DNA from: Istiophorus platypterus
Taxonomy: Eukaryota > Chordata > Actinopteri > Istiophoriformes > Istiophoridae
Length of the DNA stretch: 64,000 nucleotides
Reading direction: 5' to 3'
NCBI GenBank assembly: GCA_016859345.1
Contig: CM029121.1
Coordinates: 11,597,411 to 11,661,410 of the forward strand
Below the pieces are notes generated by a model. It was not told the DNA's origin, ran no database searches, and saw nothing but the letters and a program-made list of their open reading frames with translations. Numbering within the stretch: position 1 is the first letter of the stretch; each line of letters begins with the position of its first letter. The translations under genes and the position numbers were made by a program. Below are positions 47,131 through 61,739 of this stretch, piece after piece.

Positions 47131-50100
47131 CGGATAAATTGTAAGATCTGTGGTCAGCTGCTTTGTATTTCACAGATAAACTTTAGAAAATCCAAATTTA
47201 CGTATTTTTAATGAAGATTTGATTAATGAAATTTTTTTGATAATGATGAACTAATACTGTAAGTAGGCATCAATAAATATATTTAGGCTGAAAGCAAGAT
47301 GTTTTGTATGTATGTGACCAAAAATCATCTACCATGACAACAAATCAACTCGAAGGCACAACAGTTGCTAAGTGCTAAACAATTGCCACTGTGTCTTAAT
47401 GTGAGCAATATCCTGTACAACCAATAAGTAATTACTAGACAGTTCCCAAAGTTTTTGTCACTTTACCACTGCAGGGAAAGTTAGGATTTCTTTCAAAAGT
47501 AGTACCCAATGATGGTTATTTTGGGGAAGAGTCAATAGAAACAAACATTCCACTTGAAAGCTCTCTCTGAGCAAATATCTTCTTCATCAATAGATGTTAT
47601 CATGAATTTTGATCTAAAGGTTGATTGATCCGTGGAAATCTTAGCACTGGGACAAATTTCAAACACAGGCACAGCGCTCTGTCTAAGTTTTGGGATGTAA
47701 TCCGATGCACTGTTCCAAATTGGCAACCAGTGGTTTGATGTCACAGCTGTCCCCATAAAGTCACATACTACTGGCAGCTCTGTTACAGGGTTCAGCAATG
47801 TTCTGTTCTGTTGCCAGTGTGTTGACTAGTCCAGTGACTAAAATCACAAGGATATGAGTCTGCTCAAAAGGAAGACTGAGGACTGTGTGCAATGGTATCA
47901 CGATATGTTTGTGTGTGCAAAAATCTGCATCTCTCAGTGATTTTGCCGGATTTGTAGTTGACATTGGTGTGAGCTGGTAAACAATTGAAATGGCTATTTT
48001 TGACAGCTAGACACAAGGAACTTATTTAGGAAAATTCCAACAGTAGGTCTGTTGTGGTTACTAGACCATAGTTGTAGTACCTGTCTACCAACCACAACAT
48101 CTGCAAAGCATTCATTCAGACTACAAGGTCATTGCTAGTATGAGTATTAGGACTTTGATTGGGGATTTCTTTTGATTATGGGCATTAAATAACACAAGGA
48201 AAATAACTAAAAAATACTCAGCTTCTCCTCAGTAATGATCAAACCTTTTTGGTAGTTTCCAGGTTTCTTTGACCAAAGTGATTTTACAAGAGAGCAATTT
48301 GTTTGCAAGAGAAACAAAAATGACTCTATGCTGTTAAACAGAGTAAGTCAGTAACTCAATAAATGAAGTAGATTCATTAATTATGTTCGACAGCCAGCAG
48401 TGGAAGCTTACTATCATATCGCCTTGATGTTTTCCTCCTCTCTTTCCCCTCTCTTCGTCCCCCAGAATATTTTTTTCTCTACTGGCTTGCAGTGTTTATG
48501 AGAGAGATGTTCTTCACTCCCCTCAAGAACTGAGGATGCCACATGGCTCAGGGAGCGTGGCCTGAAATCCATCGCCCCATGAAAAAACTGTTGGTACAGG
48601 TGAGAAAATGGATGGAGCAGTCAGTAACAAAAAAAAAAAAAAGCCAGTGCTGACAGTGCTGCCAGTGCAAAGGTTGAGCAGAGGGTTTGCTCATTACAGA
48701 TAACCTTAACAAGCAATACGGGAATAAATCAACAAACTTTACCAAACACCCATAGTCAGGTAAAGCTATACTTTACATGTCATTCAGACAATCTGGTGTG
48801 TTTTAAATTTTTAGAGATCAGAGATGATACATGGCAGATGAATTGTTGGAGGTTATGTGTGTACGGTCTTTTGGTACAATGCAGTAAGGTGCAAAAAAAA
48901 AAAGACAGGAGGCTGATTTGAAAGTACAGAAAACATTCTCGACTTTTCTGTAAAAACAGTGAAACGATCACTGTCACTAACTTTATCGCATAAAGTCAAC
49001 CTTTTTTTTTGCTATGTCCTCTTTAATATTCTGCCTCTTCCATATCCTCTAGCATCAGCATTTTCCAGCTTTCTGTAGACTCGACAAGTTTTAATCAAAT
49101 GTATAAACATCCACAATCCCATGCAAGTGCATACATAAACTTGAATATTATGCGTAATCCTACCTGCAAATCACGAATACTGTAGATCTGACTGTCAAAA
49201 AAAATTGTTAATTTTTCAAAGAGAGGAAGATTCTACCGTGTCCTTAGATAATTTTGTGGAGCTCCACATGAGAGAGCTATGTAATATTCCAGGCATTTTT
49301 TTTGTATTATGTATGTCAACTGTGTAAAGCTAACTGAGGATGCATATGCTAAATGATTTATACAGTTCAGCACCATCCTTGTTGAACCCGTGGTGATGGA
49401 TAGTGATAAGGGAAAGAGCACAGTAAAATGCAGTAGATTTCAACACCCAAGGTTATAGTTGTCTGGTAAAGGATGTTATACAATGCAATAAAGCTGCAAG
49501 CAGAAAAAAAGGAGCAAATAGATATAACATTCTCAAGTAGGTTTTTTTAAATTTAAATATCAAAATAATCTGATGATATGCTCTTGTTTCTCAGGATATA
49601 GTAGTCCATATTTTTTAGGCAAGTATAGTCTTTGCTAAAGTGTTCAGAATTAAGAGCGTAAGAGCGGGGGTAGGCAACCACATGACCCCCCCCAAAAAAA
49701 GAGATTTTAGATGGGTGTTGAACTAAGCCTTGATGCTGACTATCAAAAATAAATTAAAACTCAGCACAGAACATGGCTTGGAGTGCTCTCAGTAACTGGG
49801 TGCAGTGAATGAACTTTGCTCGCTATCCTCATTTTATGTGTATAAACATGGGGTTTTGTTTGTAAGCTGTAATTTTCCTCACAAAGACAAAGTTCCCTCG
49901 ATGTCACAGCACTCGCTGAGAGTACCCACGGGTGTGGCACTGTAATTACATTGCATGAACTGTTCTCTTGCTTACACTCAACCGTCATCAACACGTGTGT
50001 CATGTCTCAGAGAACGTCCACTGAAAGAGGAAATGGGATGAAAACAGTGAGTAAGATGCCAAAAACTGAAGTGAATGGGAGGCAGCGACGAATCAAATGG

Positions 50101-50799
50101 CAGGGATTCACTATGATCGACTATGTGTGCATCTACAAAAAAAAATCATCTCTCCTTCTTGCACAATCTGCAGAAAGTAAAAACACAAACACACGGGTGC
50201 ACACATCCCATTCTCAGACTCAGCAGTGCTTAGGGCACAAGGCTTCAGGTCACAGGAAAAACAATGTGTAAACAAGTATCAAGTATTGCACAACTGAATA
50301 TCAAGCTAAGCGGCCTCTGATAAAACATTACTGTGAACAACATTTTCAGTAGAGGCAGCGATTTCCCCATTTCCACAGGTTTAGTTGCACTAGCGGCAAA
50401 CAAACATACACTTCCCTTGATTTTATTCAGAACAAAGAACAAATATCAGGTCATATTTAACATAACTAAAGAAATTCACAAAAGTAAGTAAATACTCAGG
50501 GAGGTTTAACTTTATGCAAGTCCTGATGCTCAGTAAATAGCTTCCGAAACACAGGCTGACTAATGCCTAACAGACAACATCATAGAGCCTAGTGTAACTA
50601 ACAAATATACATGTTATGGTATTTTCTATTTCCATTCCAAGACCAATACTAATTTTGAACTCTGACAAAATCCAAGGACCAAACACGAAATAAATATGTT
50701 AAAATTATTTCAGAACTATTAAAATCCTCAAATCTCACTTTGAAAGTCAGGAAAATCAGAAATGTTATGTTGGTGAAAGTGTATCATCACTGACAGGCG
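47131..50799. other. Unassigned non-coding DNA
   Basis: Short frames only. Two overlapping minus-strand frames at 47532-47964 give about 140 codons in total but carry no recognisable domain. A runs occur near 48629 and 48894. No RNA gene or transposon end is seen. Confidence 0.45.
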
Positions 50800-50814
50800 G
50801 GAGCAGTGACATTC

Positions 50815-51050
50815 ATTGGATTCTACCTGAGGCTGTTTGGTCTGAGGCCATGTGTCCGGATACCATTTTATCTCCAGTCGGTCCGTCTGACATGTTTTGT
50901 CAAATATTGTTTTTTCTGAGTCCTTTTGGTCTGTTGCTGTCTGTCTGAGGCCATTTTGTCCGAGGCTGCCTCGTTTGATCTCCAACTGCAGGATGCCTCA
51001 GACTCGAGCAATTTTTTTTTCCTGTAGCAGAGGCTGTTTGGTCCATGCCG
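50815..51050. repeat. Degenerate GAGGC/TTTGTCC tandem repeat
   Basis: Phrases such as GAGGCTGTTTGGTC (50829 and again near 51030), TCTGAGGCCAT(T/G)TTGTCC (near 50842 and 50945) and GTCCGTCTGA recur irregularly in the same orientation. This gives repeated Q-T/PQTK segments on the minus strand in more than one frame. It looks like a decayed minisatellite with a unit near 30 bp. It accounts for the overlapping 70-106 codon frames here. Confidence 0.5.
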
Positions 51051-51229
51051 TTTTTTATGATTCCTGTGAACGAAACATCCACACAATACAAGTCAGTGTG
51101 CTTCCATTCTGTGTTCTCTCTAGCTGTGTTCTGTTTCAATATTACACAGTCACAGGTGTTCTGCACACTCAACACGCTGAGCATAACACTACTTGCATAA
51201 CCTTGCCATGAAGCGTACAAAGCTCACTA

Positions 51230-51500
51230 CATAGATTGGTATAAAAGAGACGGCCCCTAGCAGTGACAGCAGCCAGGAAATGGAGAGGTGAGTGGGGACC
51301 GTGGAGGGCTCTTAGTGCTGTAACACGGAGGGGACTCTTTGAAGATCAAATGCTTGCAAGGGGGCACCAAGGTCCTGCCAGTCAAGCACAATTAAAACCG
51401 CTATGAGCCCAAGACACTTTAAAGAGATAATGAGAGAGGACTTCCTCTAATCCTGCCTAATTATGTTTGGATGCGAGGTTTGCCTGCACTAAACATGAGG
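51230..51500 (+). promoter_or_regulatory. Possible TATA promoter with short first exon, or conserved non-coding element
   Basis: A canonical TATAAAAG (51240-51247) is followed 40 bp on by an ATG with G at -3 and +4 (51280), and then by an excellent splice donor AG|GTGAGT with the intron starting at 51288. The predicted product would begin with only two codons plus two bases before the splice. The following 200 bp is GC-richer and complex. No downstream exon is recognised, so chance or an enhancer block is equally possible. Confidence 0.2.
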
Positions 51501-54239
51501 GAGAACAAGGCTTCTCGATTCTGTAGATCCAGTTTAGTTTACAGAATTAGTCAACAGTATTTTTTCAAAGTAAGGTGAAAAAAAACTGCTGTGTGTGGTT
51601 GATTTATATTAAGAGAACCATGTATGTGTGAAAAGACCACTTTTTTCCCAATTCAGTTTTTGGAAAGCAGTATGAATCTAAATACCCAATAAATGTTGTT
51701 GTTTATAACATGCTGTCAGTTTGACTCTGTTGAATAAAAGAGGCTCTGCAATAATTGACCAAACAGCACATATGCATTACAGTTTTGCAATAACTAACAT
51801 TTCTGTTCACCAAACATCAAGGAATAATCTGTGTATGGCCTCATTGCCCTCTTCTGGCAGAGGAGAACACTGCACCGCGTTTTTTTTAGCTTTTATGTGA
51901 AATATGTAGTATGTAGAGTACATTCTGTACACCAGCTGAGTTATCTGACTATTCGGATCTGAGAATTTGATGTTCACACTTTATCAAGTCCCCACTCCAA
52001 GGATATAAAGCTGGTTAAGGGACACATAAGGTGAGCCTGAAATACATCACAAATTGTCATAAATCTGTAACTTATTCACTGTTCCTATCATCATATCATC
52101 TCCTATTCATCATATGAGCGCTTGCATAGAAGTATCACTATATAACATCTCACCTGCCTTTATACATAAGCAGGACAGATAGGAAGAAGAAAATGATGAA
52201 AGGCCTTTTAGGCCACACATGGGGCCTCACTGTGCAGGCGGCAACTGGGTGTGAGGAGGCTTCTCCTTAGTCTATCTTTTTGCATGCCATTTTTTCCATC
52301 CATACAGGTTAGTCATGTGCACAGACAAGCATGCTCATACTCAACAGTGCTGACAAAGTCATCAAGAAAATAACAGGATTCCTCACAAGGACTTCATGAT
52401 GTTTCACTGTATCTGGTCCAGGTTTCTCTATAGTGATTCTATCATCTTTCTTATCAAACAATTGTTTCGCTCCACATCGATTCCCCTGCAGTACAAAAAA
52501 CCCTTTTCCTTGGCCCACTAAAGCTGCCCTATCTCTTAGTTTAAGCTGCTTTTTATCGCTTTATGCTGGTTTTTCTCTCTATTTCTTACAAACACTCACA
52601 CAGAAACACCAGTGCTACACAAAAGAAGGAGATGAAGTCTCTATTATTTGTTCTGAAAGTTAACTCTGAAGCCAGTTTTCTTCATTTCAACTGTGCTCTT
52701 GAAGTTATTCTAGTCTTGCTCCGACAACATTTGTGGCATTTTCACTGCGGAAACCTGCAATCAAGTTCGGTGATTAGAGGTGATGCAAAACATTGTCATA
52801 CCTTTAGTCAGCCCTGACAATGAGATGTAACATAGTAATATGAGAGTCAATACCAGTTAAGCTGACAAAGGGGACCGAGATATAGCAGCTTACAAGTAAA
52901 AACTACTGAATAACAGCTGACTTCCTTGTTTTGAACCATTAAGTTGCTTAAGAGAAAATTAAATGTTCCGTGTTAAACGTGATCAAATTGTAACGATAAA
53001 GCTCTGCTTAAATTATGGTTTAACGGAGCTGATTCATATGAAGAAAGGGAAGAGGAAAACTGAGAAAATGCCTGGCCATGCTTTATTTTAAATAGAACAT
53101 TCACCCCAGGTTGGTTTTCCAGAGCAAAATGTTATCTCATTGCATTTATTCAAAGCAGATAACTGAATATGTGATGCAGAATATGTTTAAATCCATGATT
53201 ACTGACTTTAAAGTGACACACATTCAGGGTTAGTTAATGCCTGGTTGTCTTGCAGATTGATTGCATAAAATGCAAAGGGGACTGCCATTACCATTAGTAT
53301 TACACATATTAGTATTTAGCTTTACTGACCAGTCTCCTAAGATTTTAGCACTCAGTCCAGCCTAGATATCACACAGCCCTATAGGTACTACTCTAAAATA
53401 AGATCTTGTCACCTCATATCGACTGCCATTAAATGTTAATAGATTTCTCACAGCTCTGAATAATAATCCACATTTACTTGCCTCTCCTCAAAAGAAAAAG
53501 AGAAAAAAAGAGTGCAGTCAAGTTCCTCCTTTCCCTCCCATCCTGTATGTCAAATGTCATTCTTCTCATTTGAAAACAAACAGATGCTTTACCTTTGATG
53601 TGATGCCTATTTTTGATGTCATACTAATAAAGCAATGCTGCAAAGATAGAGCGGAGGATGAGTAAGCAAAGAGTAGCTCACAGCGACAGCAGCATGTTTG
53701 GTAATACTGTACATTACCATGTGTAGTTGTATAGTGTAGTCATATTTAATTAGTATTAGATGTTATCTCAAACTGCTACGAAAAAATAGACAGTGATGCT
53801 GCTGCACTAATTCTTGGATTATCATCATCTCGTATCAGACAGGTTTCGTGACTATTATTATAATACTTCACTGGAATTATTCCCAGGTGAATGTTTGCAG
53901 TTGGTTAGTTGGGTTTGTGACAATTTTTCTGTGTCATGTACAGATATTGTTATCTTCTCATTCATACAAATTATACAAATATTTCTTCGTACTATTTTAA
54001 GGAAAAATACAATGAACAATAAAACTAATCTATTTACCTATCAACTCCTCATATAAAGTGTGTATTTGTGTATTTTTAAAAGGATGATTTCTGAGGCAGT
54101 TGAGGATGAATAGGGCAGCATAACACAACTATTTAACCTTGCTTTGGCTCAAAAAGCAACTCAATTCACTTAATTCCTCAGGATGTATACACTGAAGCTT
54201 AAGATTGCATATACAGTACACTCCCCAAACCAAACCTCG
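51501..54239. other. Unassigned non-coding DNA
   Basis: Nothing beyond short unrecognised frames and homopolymer tracts is seen. Confidence 0.5.
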
Positions 54240-54500
54240 ACTGAGTCCCCACATAATAGCGTTGGGCTTTTCTAATATTTATTGCAGCCTGTATTGCTTA
54301 ATGAGCCCTTTTCAGTGCCTTGAATTTAACAACCATCATTGAAATCATAATAATATTTCACTTATTTCCCAACACAGTAATGTTTCTGGTATGCCAACCC
54401 CTAAATTTCACTTTGCCTTTAGCTGCAAATAATTTTTGTACAATCATCACTGCAGCAATATTTTTGAGTCATTAATGCAAATAAACACATAAATGGATAT
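54240..54500. promoter_or_regulatory. Candidate enhancer with perfect octamer site
   Basis: An exact POU octamer ATGCAAAT (54475-54482) overlaps CATTAATG, a homeodomain-type site. TAATATTTATTGC and AATAATATTTCAC lie upstream. The block is complex and transposon-free. Function is inferred. Confidence 0.28.
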
Positions 54501-57500
54501 ACATACTGTAGATGCATGGCGTGGAGACTCACACACACACTGTATACTGCAGGTGTAGAGCTTTACAAAGACAAACTCACACATATTGATTTTGTGTGGT
54601 TGCACTTATTCTGTACCTTGTAAGTATTGACTCTAACAATAGAAATTTCTGCTACACCCACTTTGGAACATCAAAATGTGCTACTTTGCGCCAATAGAAA
54701 TATGTCTTTCAACAGGTGTGTTTATTCATAGTTTTATCACCCTCCCTCTGCCCATGTCCAACATTTGCAGCATGCACGACAGTACGATTTTCCTGTCCTG
54801 CTGTTCTTCCTGCAACTTGACAGAATGACTGCCCTCGTAGAGAAACAAAATGCCACTAGCTGTCAAGCAGAGAATGAAACAAAACTGTTTCAGGTGCATT
54901 AGAGTACAGTATGGACTCGTTTAAATTGATTCTGATCACATATTGGTCACATGGATAAGATAAGACTGTTTATTCAGTTATATAATTTCAGGTACATTTG
55001 TTTAACATTACCTTTCCTAGAGCTTCAGGATGCAGTATAGACTCTGCCTGGTCCCCTAAAGAAATTCAATCAAGGACATGCAGGAAGCACTAATTGGGTT
55101 TTATGTCAATTTAAGTGATTCTGAGTGCTGTCTTCCAGCATATACTGTATAGTGTCCTTGAATGCAGAGGGCACAGGTCTTGTGTCCAAAACACACAAAT
55201 GGTGACCAACATGTTATAATTGGGACCAAGCAAAGTTAAAGGCTACAAAGCTGTTCTGATCTAATGGAGCTGCTGTGGGAAAGGAGTCTTATTATGGTGG
55301 CATGGTGATTTTTTTTCAACCCATTATTTTATGTCCATTATATAGGAAAACTTAAACAACACCCCTTTGGAGAATTGCATAGTTAAAGGTTATATGGAAA
55401 AAAACACAACACTTTGATTTTACAGAGTGCTTTGTGTGTCATGATTGTCGGTGTGTATCAATCGTCATGGGATTACAAAAGAAGAAAGTTCCCTCAGCAA
55501 AAAAAGAAAAGGTTAGGAGGCACTCAGTTGATATTGCCTTAATGGTGTATTCATGATCTGTCCTATTCCATTATGTGGTTGCTATATTGATTTTCAGCTC
55601 AGCTTAAACCAAGATAGAGATAGTGTGTTTTTTGTCGACAGATTACTCTTTGATTAGCAAAGTGGAATCGAGCCTCCACCCATGTCTTAATATATGAAAG
55701 GCCCACAAATTTTGATGATTTTAAAATGAATTAAATTTCACTTTTCTTTAATAAATCTAACCAAATCAGTGTCCTTTGGCTCACCAATTAAAGAGTCTAA
55801 AACACAAATGCATGTATGCATCATTTAAGACCTGCCACTCATCCCGACATGCAGGGAAGTTACAACCCAACCTCAGTTAAGCCATTATCTGGACAACCTG
55901 AAAGCCATTACGAGCAATGATGGAATGGAATCCCATGGGGACTATAGATGGACAGTTACATAGATGGCAGGTGATGAGGTGGACAAGGGAACACAGGGAA
56001 TGGTTATAGCCCCCATTCCTCAGACTCAATTACTGTGCTGGTCTCACTGAAACCTACAAATGAATTCAACTTATGGTAGAATAGTCATTTTGATCATGGT
56101 TGGATGGGCCAAAAACCTTTAACAGTTGCCCCGAGAGAGCTAGGTAAGAATGGTGTAAGTAGACACTTATACGATGAAAACACCCTGTACCTTAAAATCT
56201 AACTAGATCTTCATCTGAGCTCATGAAGCCATGCAAATGAACAAAAAACACAAAGTGTGCTTGTATAACTTGTCCAACTCTAACAAACCATCACCATCAA
56301 TATCTGATCAAGTATTTGTTATAACACGCTTTCATAATTTTTTGTTTGGGGCTGTGTTCCTCTTTTCTGAAGGATGAATTAGTTCAGCATGCAGCTGGTT
56401 CTCTAGCATTCACTCACTATTGATACTTGCCAGGACCATGGCTGGCTGTCAGCTGAACAATCAATGTCTACATTTGTACTTTGCAGCTCTAACTCTGTGT
56501 AGTGACAGAGAAGGGGGGGGGGCAGAAAAAGCTGAACCTACTCTCTAAAGGTAATATATACAATTTGGTTTTATGGGATGTCTTCTGTATTTTCCTGATT
56601 TCCTTTAGCACTGGATGACTAACAAATGCCAGCAGGACTGTTGAATGTTGATGAGGAGAACAAAGTAAACAACTCACAGTGCACCGTCCCCAGAGATTTC
56701 TGCATTGAGAAACACAGAAGCAGGCCCAGGCTGTGTTTTTGTTGATGTTCAAAGACCATCCCTCACAGATAAAAGTCCCCCACCCCCCCACTACTACAGT
56801 CCTCCACTGTCCAAACAGTCCAGCTTCACCTAAAGACATCCCTGGGACATATGTGGCAGGTCAGTTTATAGGTTTCAGTCATGTACTCTTCATAACTCTG
56901 GGTCCAGATCAGGATAATGCTGCCATTTCCATAGCACTGGCTGTCATTGTAAGCTGCTTCAGAGGCAAAGACTGTCATTGTATTCTTTTAGTTATTGTTT
57001 TTTGTTGTTTTGATATTCTTCTCATACCTTTTCAACCTCTGGAGCCTAAAAAGAATAACAGCCGGTAGAAATAGGTAATAAGCCAAAACACAACTAAGAC
57101 AGTGCAAAAATATCAAAATTATGTGTAATACAAAGACTGTGTAAAGCTGAAGTGTAGGCTGTGAGTTGTAGTAAGTAGTAGATTTGGTTAAAATTCAGCA
57201 GTTGCACAGAAAACTCGGTTTTTGCAGTAGGTGATTAAGAAGAAAAAAGGTGAGTAGAGCTCACCTAATTAGTAACATACTGAAAACTGCAAACAAATAT
57301 CAATGAATAAACCCTTTAAAGAAAATATATAAATAATTTTTAATATCCTTTTGCTTACTTGATTTTGAAAGGTAACCCTTCTAAAATCTTGGAAGACACT
57401 TAACTAACAGGCCATCTGGATCTCAGAGTCCATTTGGCTTTTGTGAGCTGTGATAGTCAAATGCTGCGGGCTGCAAGGAAGTGAGGCACTCTAACTGTAG

Positions 57501-59162
57501 CTTCAGCAATCTCCAGTACACTTCACAGTGGCAACATTGTCTCAGCAGGAATGTGAGTGTTTCCATTAAACATGAGGATTTGTTCCTTTTGACCTGAAAA
57601 TGAGTTTGGTAAGTCTTGAATCACTGAGGGAGTATTATAATACAAGGTAAGTTAACACTTGACTGCCCAAGCAGCAACTGTTGCTCCTTGGATTTCCAGT
57701 GGTTTTCACAGTGATAACAGCATGCTGGCATTTCTATACCACTCAAGCTGATTAATCTCAAGCCTGACAGTAAATATGCTAGCATTTGAGTCATGCACAC
57801 AGAGGGGAAAAAAAAACTTGGGCCAAGAAAACATTACTAAATGGCTCAAGTATATTTTTGAATGATTTCGCTATACCCCAAGCACTTGTATTTGGCCACT
57901 GGCTGTCAGAGGAAAGGAAAAAGCAGCTGAGGACAGGTAAACGGTATATTTCATTAGACATGGAGCCTTAGGGGAGCTGACTATACTGTATGTTTGTCAC
58001 AGAGGATTGATGACTGCTTTTTATAAAGGTAAATAAATAAATAATAGCAGAAATCCCAGAGATGTGAAGGCCATAATGTGTGCTGCAATAAAAAAGCCTT
58101 GGTCTGAGGCTTCTGATAGAATTTTAATTCACCATGGAATATGTCTCATTTATTTATTTATATAATTGTAGAATTTATATATGTACTGCTGCAAATATGC
58201 TGCTGAAAGATTGGATTTTCTTTGACTTTAAAGCACAGTGGGTTATCAGGTATACTGCCACCTATTAAAGTATCCTCGGCTTTCAAACCTTGAAGAGATG
58301 ACAAAATGTTTTTTTGAGAGACGTGAGTACTTAAAAAAACTTTAAACGAAATGCAAACGGGGCACCCCAGTATCCTTTTTCCTTACATCCCCTTTTTCAT
58401 AAGCCCAGCAAAACAGCAAAAAAACATAAAATAGAAATTTCATGTTAGTGCAGCAGTTGTTTGAATTTATGGCAAGGAATAAATACGCATTGGAAACAAT
58501 AAGCAGTACTAGTACTGAAGCCTTTTTTCCATGATCAAGGCCCAACCCCTTTCTGTTTGATACTATGTGCAAGGTTAAGGTTAACATTAGAGCACACAGG
58601 ATTATTCTGTTTCTTTATTACCAAGTACAAATGAATTGGCATTTTGTTTAGACGTAATGCTCATGCACATCAGATCTCTTACTGCTTTTTTTTCTTGAAA
58701 CACAATCCATGGTGTTTGAAAAACAGATGGATGTTGCTAAATTGTTCCTATCCAAAACTTTTTTGTAATATTTATATCTTTATCCACAACTTTTTTTCTT
58801 TTCCTGACCGCCAGTGCTCATTCATATATATATATCCAATATAAAAATCGATATTTACATATACATAAACATATATGTATATAAAGGGAGAGAAAAAGAG
58901 GTTTGAATATATTTTATATCTAGATATTGTAGATTTAATGGCTGCAACTTAAACTAATTTCATTCAGAGTACTATGTTGTTGAACACAGGAAAAACGGTT
59001 TAGAGTTTACATAGCTCAGCAGAGCTGTAAACAGACTTTGCACAATAAAGATATAACCCCAAGTCAACCTTTGCAGTGTTAATTACATTGAAAATCAACA
59101 AAGGCAACAGGTCACTGGCACAGAAAACTCATCCTACAACATTTCAAATGTGTAGAAGTAAA
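54501..59162. other. Unassigned non-coding DNA
   Basis: Contains a C8 run near 56783, a G9 run near 56513-56521, short TAAA and TTTA runs (58030, 58150) and AT-rich sequence with several ATAT runs at 58820-58890. Frames at 56489-56839 (-) and 56733-57068 (+) are longer than average, but they overlap each other on opposite strands and are not recognised. Confidence 0.5.
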
Positions 59163-59192
59163 GGAAGTGTGGAAGTGTGGAAGTGTGGAAGT
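59163..59192. repeat. GGAAGTGT minisatellite
   Basis: Three perfect 8-bp units and a partial fourth. Each contains the GGAAGT core typical of ETS-family sites. Confidence 0.9.
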
Positions 59193-61739
59193 AGAGATGG
59201 TTTTGGTTGCTTTCTCCTCTATATCAAATACTGAACAAATAATTTTTAACTGTTATGACCTTTAAGTAATCTTATGTCAGAGCAAAGAAATTTGTTCAGC
59301 GGAAAACTCACAATTCCTCAAAGTTTTAGTCTAAAATGTGAGCCGCAAGGCAGGACTTCTCCACTCTTAAAAGGCTATAGATTATGCAGTTAGGGGGGTT
59401 ACCTGTTCATTAGGTTTTCATGGAACAACATGTTCTAGTAATTAATGTTTAAAGTGGCTAACAACTAATTCTTCCTGGAAGCTCTGAAGAGAAATTACAA
59501 ATACAGATTTAGGTTGTAAAGATGCCCTTTACTAATATCTTTACTGATATCACCTTCAGTGGTCATATCTATTTGTGTGACTCTTAATGATCCTTAAAAT
59601 ATATATTTTCTGGACATTTCAGTTGAATCATATTGATACACTAAGTGTCAATTATATCATTTTTATTCAAATGAAGAGAATTTTAATAGCAAAAGCAAAA
59701 GTGATTAAACATTGGGACAGTGAATCTCAAAAGTGAGCCTGATGTAATAAGACAATTACACTGATGTTTTAGTAGCAATAACTCATTCTAGATTGATAAG
59801 ACACACATTTTTCCAGAACAGCACTTCTTTGACAAAAAAAGTGTAAGTATAAGTCTAATTTATCAGGATTAGATGTTTTAATTAGTCTAAAATCCAGTTG
59901 AAAGCTGAATTAATAAGTTATTAATATAGTTATTCTAAATGTAGATCCTAGAATCACTAGTTAATGAAATTATTGGATTTTTTTCCAATAACTTGTCCTT
60001 GCCCCCATAATGAATTAGATACAAAGACCACAGAACACAAGAAAAGGTTCGCCAAGACCAACAAAAGCAAAATCTATCCTCTAACCTGCATAAACACAGG
60101 GCTCTCAACTATCCATCTCTCACTCTTACAGACGAATTACCACAATAATTCTGCATAACGACAACAGTATAAATCATGTATCTGGGCATGGACAAAGAAG
60201 TGAACTCTGTATTTGGTCAGTTACTCTTGCAAGTCCAAAGGAAAGAAAAAAGACAAACTTTGCGATGAACTGTGTTAAGAGTTCATCATAGGAACAATAG
60301 GAAAAGACAGTTTCTGCATCCATTACTATGGTTAATTTATGTCTCCAGTCCAATTAAACTGCATGCATTTGTAATGGAGAGAAAATCGACACATCCTCAG
60401 GAAGGTGATATCAGCGCTTTTATGTTGTTGATTACATCTGCACACTGCAACATGACAGCCAACACCACACAAGCCTTTTTGGGTCAAAGTCAACAGGCAT
60501 GATCTCGTATATTTGATTTGCCAAAGCCAAAGGAAATAAGAACTACACATTGATTCAGCCTAGTGTTTTCTATTTTAACTTTGGATCTTAAGTGTGAGCC
60601 TGATGGCTGAACAAACTAGGCACTAATTCTGGTACAATGAAATTACTCACCTAGCCCTGAACCTCTCATTCGCTCATTTTTTCAGCAACTGAAATAGGTT
60701 GGTTTGTGTTCATTAACTGCTGCTTTCCTGGTTGAAAAATTACTCAATCAAGAGTTTTGGCAGAATCAAAAATTATCTTAATGTGCAAATGCCAGAAAAT
60801 CAGAAACAGAAAAATGGTACACAGACCTTGTAACATACAAGCTGCAATTTGCAACACGAGATCTTTTAAAGTTAATGTTGCCAAATTGGACAAATCCAAA
60901 CACACTGTACTTGTAACACCGTTTGCCATCTATTTGTAAGCAATGGTCATGCGAAAGTGGCTCCAGGTTGTTCTAAGTTGATTTATAGACATAAGAACTC
61001 TTGAAGCAAGCAATTTCTTCTATTGTTGTGAAAAGCATTAAGAGCATTAACTGTTCTCAGCAAAAACTTCTATGCATTGAAAATGATGCCAGACAGAAGG
61101 ATGTATCAGCCACCCCCACGGACAATACAAAAATGCCCCTGCTTCATAAATTATTGGGCCGGTTGGCTATTTCGGTAGCATTTATCCTCATTGTTATTTT
61201 TAACGCTAAGGGACACTGTTCCCTCCTTAGCTTTGGGATCCTGGGATATAATATAAAGGGGGCTTGGTTCACTAGTCTAAAAGGTGCGCAAAAACCCAAT
61301 GTTATTAGTTACACTCCTAAAGCATGAAACCTAACAAGAATGTAGAATAATGTAATTTATAGTAACACTAACATTTATCTTGTCCTAGAGATGCAAACAT
61401 CAAAATGATGTTCAAGAATATTCTAATTTAAGTAGGAGAATATTAACTGTGTTAGCTTTATGTTTAATTACAGTGTATTCAAATTAAAATGAGGATTGTT
61501 GTTTTCTTAAAAGGACACAATCTGAAGTATGAGGACTTGCACAATCAACTAGGATTATCCCACATCCCAAGACGTCATTATCCCTGTTTTATAATAGAAT
61601 CAAGGTCTTTCAAAAAGGTAAACATACACTAGGGGGATTCTGTTAAAGAAGGCCATTTGGCCAAAAATAACATTGCTTCTTTTTTTTTTTTTACAATTTC
61701 CTGCAGTACTCTCTAAGACCCTGATGCTCAAAAAAAAAA
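59193..61739. other. Unassigned non-coding DNA
   Basis: Only short frames, the longest being 108 codons at 61001-61327 (+), with no recognisable domain. Confidence 0.5.

Noticed and set aside
31257..52518. Related peptides KRHKVLVLNPV (about 31380) and KHHEVLVRNPV (about 52390) on the minus strand as copies of one gene or repeat
   Set aside because: The nucleotide sequences agree only over very short stretches, so chance resemblance is more likely.
58820..58890. Origin or matrix-attachment region
   Set aside because: ATAT-rich sequence alone is common in this window and no supporting signal is present.
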